From NCBI GenBank assembly GCA_033296885.1, contig MU863884.1, positions 310,001 to 374,000 of the forward strand: DNA of 64,000 nt, in the 5' to 3' direction. The translations under genes were made by a program, and so were the position numbers. Each line of letters starts with the position of its first letter. The first letter of the stretch is position 1. The notes below the pieces were generated by a model. That model did not search any database. It saw only the letters and a program-made list of their open reading frames with translations, and was not told the DNA's origin. This document shows positions 30,948 through 42,896 of the stretch, in pieces. This DNA is from Triangularia verruculosa (Eukaryota > Ascomycota > Sordariomycetes > Sordariales > Podosporaceae).

Positions 30948-33411
30948 ATGGCGCCCTCGGCGGTTGGTGGGCCTGTCAGCACACGAGATGCCTGGATGAC
31001 TCTCCCGCCACCAACACTCTACCCCGTCAAGGAGGCCAAATTCGAGAAATATGTAGAACCACAAACCGACGGCCGCGAGCGGGCTCTGGCCTTGCCCCAA
31101 GGCCAAGCTGCGATTGTCATTGACAACGGTAAGCAGCCCACCTCCCCCCGAGAAACCGAGGTGACTAGCTAACATGGTCAATTGAATCTATACAGGCTCT
31201 TCCAACGTTCGTGCAGGCTGGTCCTTCGAGGACAAGCCCCGACTATCGATCCCCCCCATCATGGCCAAGTACCGAGAGCGCAAGCTACAAAAGACCTTCT
31301 CCTTCGCCGGCCACGACTGTTATGCCGACACCGCTGCGAGAGGACACATTCGCAATGCTTTTGAGGCAGGGACGGGCATTGTGAGCAACTGGGATGTCAT
31401 GGAGCACTTGCTAGACCACATTTTTATCAAGCTCGGCATGAACGGGGTGGAAGGCGGAATTGATATGCCTATTGTCATGACGGAAGCTATCGCCAACTTT
31501 CCATATTCGAGAAAATGTCCGTATAACTCCCGATTTGCATTGGTATATATACTAAAACCTTCTAGCCATGGCCGAAATCATCTTTGAATGCTACCAGGCA
31601 CCAAGTCTTGTCACTGGCATCGACTCCCTGTTTTCATATCGTCACAACAAAGGCAACACAGGCCTCGTCGTATCCTCATCATACAGCGCCACACATCTTA
31701 TTCCCATCTATAACCAAAAGCCCTTGCTAGCTCAAGCTACCAGGTTGAACTGGGGGGGTTGGCACGAGGCGGAATACCTCCTCAAGCTCATCAAGTTGAA
31801 GTATCACACCGGTTTCCCCGGGAAGCTGAACACCTCCCAAGCCGAGCAGATGATACGCGACTTTTGCTACGTATCTCTAGATTACAACAAGGAACTCTCA
31901 GGGTACTTGGAATGGACGGGATTGGAGGACAGGGAACGGATCGTACAATACCCCTACACCGAAGAGATCATCATTCAAAAATCAGAAGAGGAACTTGCAC
32001 GGATCGCCGAACGCAAGAAGGAGAGCGGCCGCAGATTACAAGAGCAGGCCGCCAAGATGCGCCTCGAACGACTGATGAAGAAGGAAGAGGAATTGGAGTA
32101 CTACAAGGATGTACAACACCGCCTAGTTGACCAGAACAAAAAGGAGACGAAGCGTATTCTTGATGACGCCGAGGTTAAGGACGAGGCAGCTCTCGAGAAG
32201 ATCATCAAGGAGCTGGAAAAGACCATCAAGAAGCAGCGAACAAAGGATCTGGGTGAACCGGAGGAGGAGCAGGAAGCCCCCGACTTTAGTCTTCTAGATG
32301 TGCCAGATGAGGAGCTCGACGAAGCGGGGATCAAGCAGAAGCGTCAACAACGTCTCCTGAAATCCAACCACGACGCCAGAGCGAGAGCAAAGGCCGAGAA
32401 GGAGGCGGAAAAGGCGAGGATAGCGGAGGAGGCGAGGTTGGATGAGGAAAGGAGAACGAATAATCTCGAGGCGTGGTTGGAGGATAAACGACAGGCGAGG
32501 CTGGCTAAGCTGGAACAGATCAAGGAGAGGGATAGGTTGAAGGCGGATCTTGGCAACCGGAAGTCGCTCGCGAGTCAAATACGCATGAAGAACATTGCCA
32601 ACTTAGCCTCCGATACACCAACAGGCGGGGGCCGCAAGCGGCGCCGCGGAGGCGATGACGATGACTTTGGTGCGGATGATGCGGACTGGGGAGTGTACAG
32701 GTCGGTAGCTATCGGCGCCAACAAGGGAGACTCTGATGATGAGGAGGAAGGCGAAGAGGATCTTGAGGCGTCTGTGAGGGCTCTTGAAGCCGACCTTCTC
32801 GAGTACGACAAGGACTTCACATATGAAAACACGCTCGAAGCACAGAATGACTGGTCAAAGTCATTGCTTCACGCCTTTCGGCATGGACCAAGACCGTTTG
32901 ACCCATCCAACCCAGCAGAGACACACCGGCTGCATCTCAACGTGGAACGGATAAGAGTACCGGAGGTGCTGTTCCAGCCCAGCGCTATTGGCGGTGTGGA
33001 CCAAGCTGGTGTTGTTGAGATTGCGGGAGATATTCTGAATCAGAGGCTTACGGGGCTGGGAGGGGAGGGATACAGGGATGAGTTTTTACGGGATATTTTC
33101 TTGACGGGGGGGAATACGCTGTTTGAGAACTTTGACGAGCGGTTGAAGAGGGGGCTGATGGCGTTGTTGCCGATGGGGGCGGATTTGAAGGTGAGGAGGG
33201 CGGGGGATGCGGTGCTGGATGCGTGGAGGGGGGCGGCGGGGTGGGCGGGGACGGGGGAGTGCAGGAAGGCGAGGGTGAGCAAGGCTGAGTATGAGGAGAA
33301 GGGGGCCGAGTATATGAAGGTAAGCTACTTTTTTTTGTTGTCCGGACAGATGAGGGATGAGTTACTGACTAAGTGTAGGAGCATGATTTGGGGAACGCGT
33401 TTAGTGGGTAA
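30948..33411 (+). CDS. arp5: actin-related protein Arp5 (INO80 complex)
   Basis: Nuclear actin-related protein that with Ies6 forms the nucleosome-gripping module of INO80. Exons 30948-31128, 31196-31516, 31566-33319 and 33379-33411, 762 aa. Phases 1, 1 and 0 fit, and splicing restores DNGSSNVRAGW (actin phosphate-1 loop). Further actin-fold marks are NWDVMEHLLDHIF, GIDMPIVMTEAIANFPYSR, AEIIFECYQAPS and, near the end, DIFLTGGNTLFENFDERL. Between the actin halves lies an insert of roughly 250-300 residues, largely charged coiled coil (about 31970-32860), characteristic of Arp5. The last exon codes only ten residues, EHDLGNAFSG. The third intron uses donor GTAAGC and acceptor GTGTAG. Confidence 0.94.
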
Positions 33412-34598
33412 AAAAGGTTACAGAACGCCAAAAAGGGAGGTAATAGAGGGACAATAAAAACAGACGATAATGGACAGAGAAGCGCAATGGTTTTGAGGTT
33501 TTCGGGGGGTTGTGGCAATGGGAGTTTACGGCTGCTCAGCGAACGGATATAGTCTTTACCACACCTATGCTTTACAGAGAAAGGGTGGAGGTCGGGAAAA
33601 GTCTTTTGGCATTAGAAGATTCGACTCTTGCTCGTCGGATCCAAGCGCCATGTTTCCAACAATGTATGTGAAGCATTGGACCTCTGCTATTTTCCCCGGG
33701 GTTATCGTTTCCTCTCTACAGAGGTCTTACTTCCAGTTGGGTTCTGGCAAAGTTCCGTGCTCTAGAGATAGTAGTATTTGACAATGACAGATTCATTTCT
33801 ATGGAACCTGCTATTTCAACTTGGAACCTCATAAGCATCCGGGTTTATCATCCGGTAGGTAAGGGAGTTTGAAGCCGAGAGTTTGATTTACACCGGCGTT
33901 TTTATCGTATGGAGGGAAAGCGCCTTTTTTTTTACCAATCTTGGAAGAATGATACAAATCAGTCCGTGGGAGCGAACAACAAAAGTTACAAGTATCTGGT
34001 GTGATGATGATGGGGTGTGGGGATTGGGATGCAATGGATGCCAAACTAATATTTGTTGTTTCTCAAGTGACCAGGCAGGCTATGTCGGGTTGTTCTATCC
34101 ATCCATCCCAACATGCTAATGAGTTACAAAATCAAATCACTCCAAGAAATATATTTATAAAATCTTCACCAAAACTTGGGTAAGGTAGATACCGAGAAAA
34201 GAGGTGACGGAATATATCTATAAGATATCACGGTTTGTTATTTTTTTCTTTCCTTTTTTGGCAAACCCTCGACCGAAAAAAAAAAAACCAACGCAAGGAT
34301 TTCCCGCTATCCTACATATATTTAAACCCAACGCCTCCTGAAAAAAAAAAAAAACACAAATGAAAAATGATACAGGGGAACAATACAACATAGGAAACAC
34401 AGAGAAAAACCATCCTCCCCTCCCTTTCCTTGGAATCAGAAATCAAAAACACATTCCAATCCCCCCCAGCAGGAAAGAAAAACTCAACGCAAAAAAAAAA
34501 AAAAAGAAAAAAAAAAAAAAGCATTACGTTATGTTATGTACCCTTCCACTTTCCCTTTCCTCTCTCGACAATAACCTTTCGAGATCATAAAACCCCCC
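33412..34598. other. convergent 3' region with poly-A/T tracts
   Basis: Lies between arp5 and the minus-strand bZIP gene. Contains several A runs (34278-34290, 34341-34354, 34491-34520). Open frames here are short and unsupported. Confidence 0.5.
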
Positions 34599-36738
34599 CT
34601 ACATGGCAGCCTCAGGAAGGTTATTCTCTTGCGCCCCATCCGCCTGCAACTGCCTCGTGATTTCCTCGGCAGTATTCACATCATCAGTCTCGTTCCTCAT
34701 CACTGCCGCCCGGAGTCCCGCGTACGGGTCCACCGGCCTGTGTTGTTCACTTCTGTTAAGCCCAGCGACCGCCTGAGCAGCCACTTCTAATGGGTTTGGC
34801 GCCGGCACCTGCTGTTGCTGCGGCTGCGGGGGTGGAGCAGCAGGATGAGAACCTGGAGCGCCAACACCAGGCTGCTGTGGTTGAGCAGCAGCGCCCGGTT
34901 CTGGAGCTCGACCTTGCTGCTGGCTGGGATGGGCGAGGTTGACGCTCTCCGGCGGCGGTGGGTAACCCCCCTGGCACTCGAGTAACCGGGTCTGCAGGTG
35001 AATGATGTACTCCCTGAGCTGGAAATTTTCGGCCTGCATGGCCTTGAAGCTCTCCTCCATCTGGTTGAATTCCTGCACTTGCTGTTCTAGCTTCTTGATG
35101 TAGCCTTCCTTCCGCTGACGGAATGCCCTCTGTTCATACACAACACATGATCAGTCAGCAATGTTTACTTACGTAAGGTCAGGGGTAATTGATCGCCAAG
35201 TGTTGGTGCGTACAAGTCGCAAGCAACGTTTTGACTACCCAATCGGGACGAATACAAGATTCGCAACTTACCTGTGCAGCTCTGTTTTGGGCGGCGCGCT
35301 TGGACTGCGAAAGCTCTCGTTTTTTCCTACCGTCGGCGGTCTCCCCATTGTCCATCATGCTCATGCTGGCTGTGGGAGCAATACCGGCAGTAGGTCCAGA
35401 CATGACGGCTACTTGCTCGGGTGGAGGGGGCACACCGGCCGGGATCATGGCAGGCGGATGCGCGTACCCAGGGGGAGGTGCGAGATCGTGGGCAGAACGA
35501 AGCTCTGGATGGATGTAAGCCTCGCCTTGTTGCAACGGTGCGTGGCTATATCCATGTGGTGGCGGAGGGTGGCTGGCCACTGCTGCAGCGGGTGAGGCTC
35601 TGTTGTCCCCAGGACCCTCAGGCTGCGCGTGTGAATGGTTTTGGAAAGTCTGAGGTGGCTGCAAGCCGCTGTGCTGAGGTGGTGCTAGCACTGGGGCAGC
35701 AACTGGTGAGGGCACAGCTGGATCTTCTCGAGCAATAGGCTCTATGATCGTAATAGGTCAGTATACTCAGCCTCTTTTCAACTATCCGGTGCAATGTACA
35801 ACGGCAAATAGAAATATATATCCAGGCAGCCACACATTGTCAAGTGTGGGGAGAGGAGAGAAAAGGCTGAAAGAGTAAGAGCGGGTCAAAAGGCCTCGAC
35901 CTCGAGAGGAGGAAGCAGTGCCGTTTTAACAGGATCAGGTTTGCAGCTCGGAACCCGGGGGTATAAGATAAGAGTGGCATTGATCAATACAGACGCTGCT
36001 GGTATGCTTGTGTAGGTAGGACATGTTGGGTTGGACAGATTATAAATCCAAGGCACGTTACCGGATGGGGATATGCGCCGTCCTTGCAAACACAAGCAGC
36101 AGCAGGCCGAGAGATCCAACGTCCAACAGCGAGGAAGGAAAGCCGGAGACCAACAACTTACAACAATAACAATAAGAGGATGCGAGCGGGTGATGCAGAC
36201 AGATGCAGGCAAGGTGCCAACGTGGGATGGAGGGAAGAAGGGGAATTATGTAAGGAAGTGCGTGGTGAGGGGCAGGGATACGACGGCGGTAAGATGGGAA
36301 TGGTGAGTGGAACGAGGCCCGGCACGCCTTCTTGTATCCAGAAGTGAACCAAATCCTCAGCGCAACACTTGATGCGCCGCGTTACCACGGACCGAGCAGA
36401 CAGACAGGGGCCCGCTGGGGCACTACCGTGTACCTAACGGAAACGGAGGATGCGGGGGAGCATCTGAGATGTCGAATGGGACGGTGGCCATTGGATTTGG
36501 TTGATAAGCAAGCCAAGGACCTGCCTCGGGGAGCCGTATATAATAAACCAGGATGTGTGACAAGGCGATGTGGCCGGCAAGAAGAGAGCAGAGAAAGTGT
36601 TGGTGTTGACGACGCCAAAGATGTCCGGGGAACGCGAATGGCACGCTTGTGCCTGGAGCTGCTCCAGGAGTGTGTGTTGCAGGGAATGGTGATGACGATG
36701 GAAAGTGAATGTCACTTACCGATCTTGACGCTAGACAT
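34599..36738 (-). CDS. kapC: AP-1-like bZIP transcription factor, KapC type
   Basis: Nuclear DNA-binding protein. Exon 3 (35129-34599) and exon 2 (35741-35272) are firm; a GTAAGT/ACAG intron between them splits the basic region. Joined, it reads KRAAQNRAAQRAFRQRKEGY, followed by the leucine zipper LEQQVQEFNQMEESFKAMQAE. This basic region matches the fungal Yap/KapC subgroup. Flanks are Pro/Gln/His-rich. Exon 2 has no in-frame ATG and begins after CATAG, so an upstream exon is needed. The best candidate is 36738-36720 (ATGTCTAGCGTCAAGATCG then GTAAGTG), whose phase joins exactly to give MSSVKIEPIARED. It implies a 978-nt first intron and 339 aa in total. The bZIP part is near certain; the first exon is a proposal. 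Confidence 0.85.
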
Positions 36739-38376
36739 TGGATAGGTCGATGCCGCAGTGGCCGTCCTGACTCAGCAGCGCCGTTGATGGAGTTGATTAG
36801 GTGATGGAGGCTGTGGTGGTGGTGAGGCGCGAGGGTAGCGTACGGAAAGCGCACACAGCATTACCTGTACACCTGCGCCGAGACACAAAGTGGGAGCAGA
36901 TGCTCGATCGTCCGGCAATGGCAATGGAATGCTGACAGGTCCTTCTTTTTTGTTTCTTTCTGGAGATACGGATTGGTCTTGTGCAGCACGGGCTTGGCTG
37001 TGTCAGCATCTTGTTGTACACCCCGTTCCATCATCAAAGCCGCGGGACTTACCAACAGATACGGATCCTGTTATACCGTAAAATCCGAGGGGCTGGGAAT
37101 AACACGCTCAGAACGCGACAAACAGCAGAGAGAGTGTAATAATACCCAGTACAGAGATAACCAGCCAGTGAGCGACCTTGACTGCGGACCTCAGAGCGGG
37201 CTTAAGTCAGCAGCAGTTGACCTTTTGGGGGCAGTCGAATTACTCCGGGCCAGAAAAACGGGAGAGGAGGCAAATTTTCCGATCCGTGATCCCCGTGAGT
37301 CCCTTTCCCCTCCAAGCTGCAGTACGGATATCGCGCCTCTGTTTGGGATGCCGGCCAGGGTTATGTTGTTTCTCGATGATGTTCTTTGTCAGACAGCATA
37401 TTGCTTTGTCAGCAGAGACTTGGATGTCGAACAAGACCGCGCGTTTGCTGCGTGATGTGTCATCAAAGAGGAGGTGGACTTTCTTGTTTGCAGCACCGGG
37501 AAAATGGAGCTTGGCAATTTTGCAAATAAGGCCCGGGGTATCCATTGGCAAACGGCCGTCGGCTGGTTGGCTTTTCCGTACTCCGGGGGGTCATGCATGG
37601 CCCGTGCCCTCTGAGAGCTGAGGCCTTAGAGCTGCCAGCTGAGAGCAGGCCGTTACCAGGTTGTCAAGCTTGGTTATCTCTTGATGGGAAAGCACGGATT
37701 GAAGAGTATATGAAGATCGAGCTGCTATGGCTCAAAAACTAACTCATACGGTCAGATCATCGATACAACCCCCGCCTCTGGACAACCTCAACTTACACCA
37801 GGACAAGGCCATGCATCTCGTGGCCATGCGCTTCGTCGTCGCCGTTCCTACCTTGATGAGCAACTCGTCTCTGCCAGTCTCAAGTGAGGCTCCGATGCTC
37901 CGAATGACTCCATCGCGTCGGGATAAGCCACATCTGCATGATCTTACCATAAGGACGCAGCAAGGCATAAGACGGGACGGGCCCTCTGCAACCCCAATTC
38001 AGCAATTCTACTGTATTGGTCGACGCCAACGTTGCGGCAGCTTCGCACACCTAGAAGAGAGGAGACTGCCGAGACAGGATGATTACTGTTCACAGGGTCT
38101 GACTAACGCACATCTGGGTACGGGGAGCTTCAGTACATAACCTTGCTCGTCCGCGAAGGGAGGGTTGGATAAAGTGAGATCGTCTCTTCTTGCCCAATCG
38201 GCAGCGTAACCATACCTAGATCCGCATGGTGAGATCTTCCGAGTAAGTACATACAGCTCAGGGATGGGGTGAGGGTACCACATCCACCGGCTCTCGTAAG
38301 CCATGTGCGTTTCTACACATCTTCCCCAAAGCGCTTCATTTCTCAACTCATACAACGTTCCATTATCGTGACTCGA
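36739..38376. other. intergenic, about 1.6 kb
   Basis: Upstream region of the bZIP gene. No open frame carries recognisable motifs on either strand. Confidence 0.45.
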
Positions 38377-38823
38377 TCACTGCTCTGGTCTCTTGCTTAG
38401 CTGCCTTCCCATCGAAAGGACGGTGCAGCCAGCATTGCAAGAAATGAGGGCTGGAATCTGTCCTTGTCAGTCAAGTTATCAGCAATCAGCCTCCGCTGGC
38501 GACCATCACTCACAGTAGGCAGATTTTCGCGCTCCTGGCCCGGAGATGCACAGCAGCACATTGGTAAGGGGTCGTAATCCAGGCACTGCTCAAAGTGATC
38601 GACTACTCCAGGACCTAGGAAGGACATCCGGAAACATACCGACACATTTAACTTCATAGCCTGAGTAATCGAGCTCATCACAGCACATGGTCTGACGACC
38701 GCGTGCGCAGCTTGTTCCTGGTCCATTGGCTGTGACGGCGAAGATATGGTTGGAGGAACGACTGCCAGTGCGAAGCCCCGTGACCACGGCCGAAAGCATG
38801 GAAATTAACTGAAATCCACGCAT
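38377..38823 (-). CDS. candidate small secreted Cys-rich peptide, hydrophobin-like spacing
   Basis: A gene model of 121 aa can be read: 38823-38640, 38614-38514 and 38457-38377. It opens with a hydrophobic stretch (FQLISMLSAVVTG) that could be a weak signal peptide. The Cys order is then C-x7-CC-x11-C-x11-C-x7-CC(C) and further Cys in ISCNAGC. This is the single-double-single-single-double-single order of hydrophobins. The second intron is good (GTGAGT, CTGAC branch, GACAG). The first is a problem: GTATGT to CCTAG is only 25 nt. Alternatives from the same donor use acceptors at 38586 (54 nt, six Cys) or 38458 (182 nt). A frameshifted pseudogene is also possible. The start may lie upstream at 38850. 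Confidence 0.35.
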
Positions 38824-39432
38824 TCTGATGTCCCGGAAAGCCGAGTTCATGGGGAAAAAACCGAGAAGCTTTCGGCTCTCAGAATTCAAAGAACGGCACA
38901 TCCATCTTACCTAGGCTATTAGGTCTGTGGCTTGCTGCTAGGGGACTTTCGATTGTGGACACTCCAGTTGCCTGATCAACTGAACTTTAAACCCCTTAAT
39001 TAACATTCCCACCATCTCACCAACCACGTTTGTGAATGCCCTCATCTCATCATGAAGCGTAACGTAATTTACACAGATCGTGTACCATCGCGTAATGTTA
39101 CCCCCTATCAAAGAAATCTCGGGACGCACAGGCCACTCGCTACCCGACGGCATGGATGAGGTGACATAGCTCCCAGCCAAGCTCAGCTGTCGAGTGACGT
39201 CGGTCCCGCTTTCTATTCAGGTTTCATTGCCCATTTCCCCACGAGAACCTCAGCTGGGTTGGGTCATTGCCAAGGAAATATCTTTGTGGCTCCATCTGTT
39301 GGGCTGGAGAAGGGGGATCTTCCTTCTTCATTTCCTTTTCTCTTTCTCTCGTTGAAGAGAAATGCAAACGCCAACTGCTCTGAAGCATCATACCACTTAC
39401 ACCAGAGCCAGCCCAACGGCTAACCAACAGCT
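38824..39432. other. divergent intergenic region
   Basis: Lies between the Cys-rich candidate and the scramblase gene. Contains TTACCTAGG at 38908-38916. No gene supported. Confidence 0.45.
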
Positions 39433-41805
39433 ATGGTGGACTCCCGCGACAGCAGTCCAGAAGGACTTGTTACTTCTGGAGGGAGCAGATACCCCAACTT
39501 TGAGTATGTCTCCCCTTTCTGTCTTGGTATGTCCTATACCTAACATCTGCTGCTCCAGAGTCGACTACGTAATCAACTACTCCCTCCCACCTCCCACCTC
39601 GGCCAAAGAACTCGCCGAAGCCGAAGCCTCCTTCACCCAACTCATCACCCTCCTCTCCAAAACCGGCTTCGCAGTCGAGGTCCGCCCCGGCCGCGCCCCC
39701 ACCACACCCACCTCCCCTTCTTCTCTCCTCATCTTCCTCCGCATCGCCTCCCACAGCCTCCTCGAAAAGCAAATCTACCGCTACCGAGTCCAAGACTGGC
39801 TCTACGGCGTCCGAACCGCCGCCCCCGGGCCCCCCAACAGCCTCAACGAGCAGGAACCCATCACCGACGCCGAACGCCTCCGCTTGGCCTACCTCCTCAT
39901 CACAAAACCCGTCAACGAAGGCGGCGCCGGCATCACACCGGGAGTCGGCCAGTGGCGCTTCGTCAAGTCCGTCTTTCCCTTGCACGACAAAAAGTTCAAC
40001 AAGGAGTGGATCAAGGACTGGTCGACAAAGTACATCCTCGACGACAATGACCTCCTCAAGATCCGCAACCAGTTCGGCGAGAAGGTTGCCTTTTACTTCG
40101 CCTTTTTACAGTCTTACTTTCAGTTCCTCCTTTTCCCGGCATTGTTTGGATCTGCCGCCTGGTTGATCCTCGGTGGGTTCTCCTGGGTGTACGCGGTGGT
40201 CAACTGTCTTTGGGGCGTCGTTTTCTTTGAGCACTGGAAGGTCAAGGAGGTCGATCTGGCTGTCCAATGGGGCGTCAGGGGCGTGGGCAAAATCCAGCTT
40301 CCGAGGCCGCAGTTCAAGTTTGAAAGGGAGGGTGTTGATCCCGTCACTGGGGAGATCGTCAAGGTCTACAGTCCGTATAAGAGGCTAGCAAGACAGTTGC
40401 TGCAGGTGCCGTTCGCCGGTGCTTGCGTCGTTGTCTTGGGTGGCTTGATTCTGGGATGTTTCTCTATTGAGATCTTCATCACGGAGGTGTATATGGGCCC
40501 TTTTAAGCAGTACCTCGTAAGTTACCCCCCTTTTTCTCAACAATTACGGAATGAAACCTAACAAGACAAAAACAGACATTCTTGCCTACGGTTCTCCTTA
40601 CTATCTTTATGCCAACCTTCACAACACTGCTCACGAAGCTGGCAGAAAGACTGACGGACCTCGAAAACTACGAAACAGTCGACGCCCACCAGGCCTCTTT
40701 TGTCCAGAAGATTTTTGTGCTCAACTTCATCACCTCGTACCTCGGCATTTTTCTTACCGCCTTTGTCTACGTGCCCTTTGGCAAGATTTTGGTTCCCTAC
40801 CTCGACGTGTTCCAGCTCACAGCCCAGAAGTTCACTGCTGAAGGCAAACCGCTTCCGACTAAGGAGTGGGTCATTAACCCTGACCGGCTCCGGAAGCAGG
40901 TGATTTACTTTACGGTAACGGCTCAGATCGTCAACTTTGCCACCGAGGTTATTGTTCCATACGCCAAACGCCGGATTTTCAAGACGGTGGAGAAAGTCCA
41001 GACGGAAATCAAGGGAGGGGAAAAGTCGGGTGTGGAGTGGCCGAGGGATGCGGAGGAAGAACACAGGTTTCTGAAGAGGGTGAGGGAGGAGGCGGAGCTG
41101 GAGCAGTATGATGTCACGATTGATTATAGGGAGATGGTGATTCAGTTTGGATACTTGTCCCTGTTTAGCGTGGTGTGGCCGCTGACGGGGTGCTCGTTTC
41201 TGGTGAACAATTGGGTGGAGGCGAGGTCGGACGCGATGAAGATTGCGGCGAACAGTCAGAGGCCGATTCCGTGGAGGGCGGATAGTATTGGGCCGTGGCT
41301 GAATGCGCTTGGGTTTTTGTCGTGGCTGGGGAGTGTGACTTCGGCGGCGCTGGTGTATTTGTTTAGTAAATCCGGGGGTAGTGGGGAGTTGGGGGTGGGG
41401 AGCGTGTGGGAGATTCCGGGGTGGGCGCTGTTGCTGGCGATTTTGGGGAGCGAGCATGTGTATTTGGTGGTGCAGGTGGTTGTGAGGGGGGTGATTGAGA
41501 GGTTGGACAGTCCGGGGTTGCAGAAGGAGAGGGCGGAGAGGTTTGCGATGAGGAGGGAGTTGTTGGGGAGGATGGTGGAGGAGGAGGTGGTGAGTGAGCA
41601 GGCGGAGAAGGGGGTGGGGGTGGGGGATGGGGAGAGGATTACGAGGGAGAGTTTGGAGGAGGAGGCGAGGAGGGTTAGTGGGATGGGGCCGGAGAAGGTT
41701 TTTTGGTTGAGACAGAGGGGGGCGGGGGAGAGTGTGGAGGTCGGGAGGGGGTTGATTCAGTTGGTTGGGTTGGGGGGTGGAAATAATACGGCGAAGAGGC
41801 AGTAG
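39433..41805 (+). CDS. TMEM16/anoctamin family lipid scramblase
   Basis: Ten-helix membrane protein, homologous to the Ca2+-activated phospholipid scramblase nhTMEM16 and to yeast Ist2. Exons 39433-39503, 39559-40516 and 40576-41805, 752 aa. Phases 2 and 0 fit, and the first junction restores FEVDYVINY. Landmarks are FNKEWIKDWSTKY before the first helix, FGEKVAFYFAFLQSYFQFLLF, VDLAVQWGVRGV and NFITSYLGIFLTAFVYVPFG. The Ca2+-site residues of nhTMEM16 are conserved: Asn and Glu in QIVNFATEVIVPY, Asp and Glu in DYREMV, Glu and Asp in NNWVEARSDAMKI. So the protein is likely an active Ca2+-dependent scramblase of the plasma membrane or ER. Codon use flips from C-ending to G-ending along the gene. 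Confidence 0.94.
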
Positions 41806-42591
41806 ATGGGAGTGAGAGGGGTGGGAGGGTAGAGATTGTTTGAAGAGGAGGGGGAAGGAGTGAGAAGGGATAAGCTGGGAAGAGGGTGGCATGTTTTTTG
41901 TGTTTGGTGTATGTTTAGCCAAGGCGGATTGGTTGAATCATATTCTTTGTTTTCTACATGATGAATCCTTTAATATGCTATCCCTCCTTTTTATCTAAGC
42001 CAGCTCATTATGTTGTTACATGAGGTTTTGGTTACAAGTACATGTGTGAAAACATAGAAATATTGTTTTCTTTCGTAAATCCAAGAAGGTAGGTATAAAT
42101 ACATAAAGTCGTGCACATCTTCATCTTGGATAGATCGCACAGCCTTTTGGAGTGGACGGCAGGGTCCGGCTGCCTCTTTGAGGGCGTGGCTACCTGCGGG
42201 AGGAGACAGGGGTTATCGCGGAGAAGGAGAAGGAGGAGGAGGAGGAGGAGGAGGAGGTCGTGGTCGTGGTAATGGTGTGGCGTGGCGTGGTGGGTGTGGG
42301 TGTGGGTGGCCTTTATTTGCTGGATTTAGGCACCCTGCCTCTGGACTTGCTCATGTTTCCTTCGAGATGCCGTTTTCTTCTCATCGGCGTGCACATGTTT
42401 GGTGACGGGCGTTGTTGGCCTTTGCTCTACCAACAACTCTGCTCTCGACGGTTGTCGTCCAACCTGCACCTGCCGCTCAAAAAGAGAGCGTGGGCTTGCG
42501 GCCTCTCGATGGTTTTTCGCCGGGCGAAAAGAAGAACGGTATTTTTGTTACCTCCTGAGAATCATTGGTCAAATCGTCATTGTCACGCTTC
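41806..42591. other. convergent 3' region
   Basis: Lies between the scramblase and the pterin-dehydratase-domain gene. Contains a GGAGAA/GGA-rich tract at about 42220-42256. No gene supported. Confidence 0.5.
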
Positions 42592-42799
42592 TCAAGGCTG
42601 GCGGAAAATCGTCTGGAACCAAGGCACCCGATCTGGTGGCTTCTGCTCTTCTTTTTCAACAACCACCACCACCACCTCAGCTTCCCGTTTTGGCTTTGCT
42701 TCTTCCGATTTCTGCTTTTCTCGTGGCTTGGGCGTCTGCGGCTGCTCTTGATCCCCTTGCTCCGCTTCAGATGGCTGTGGCTCTAGCTGTTTCCCCTCG

Positions 42800-42896
<97 letters not shown>

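Noticed and set aside
40558..41922. 454-codon minus-strand frame opposite the scramblase gene
   Set aside because: The plus-strand frame carries all TMEM16 motifs and Ca2+ residues; the antisense frame is composition-driven.
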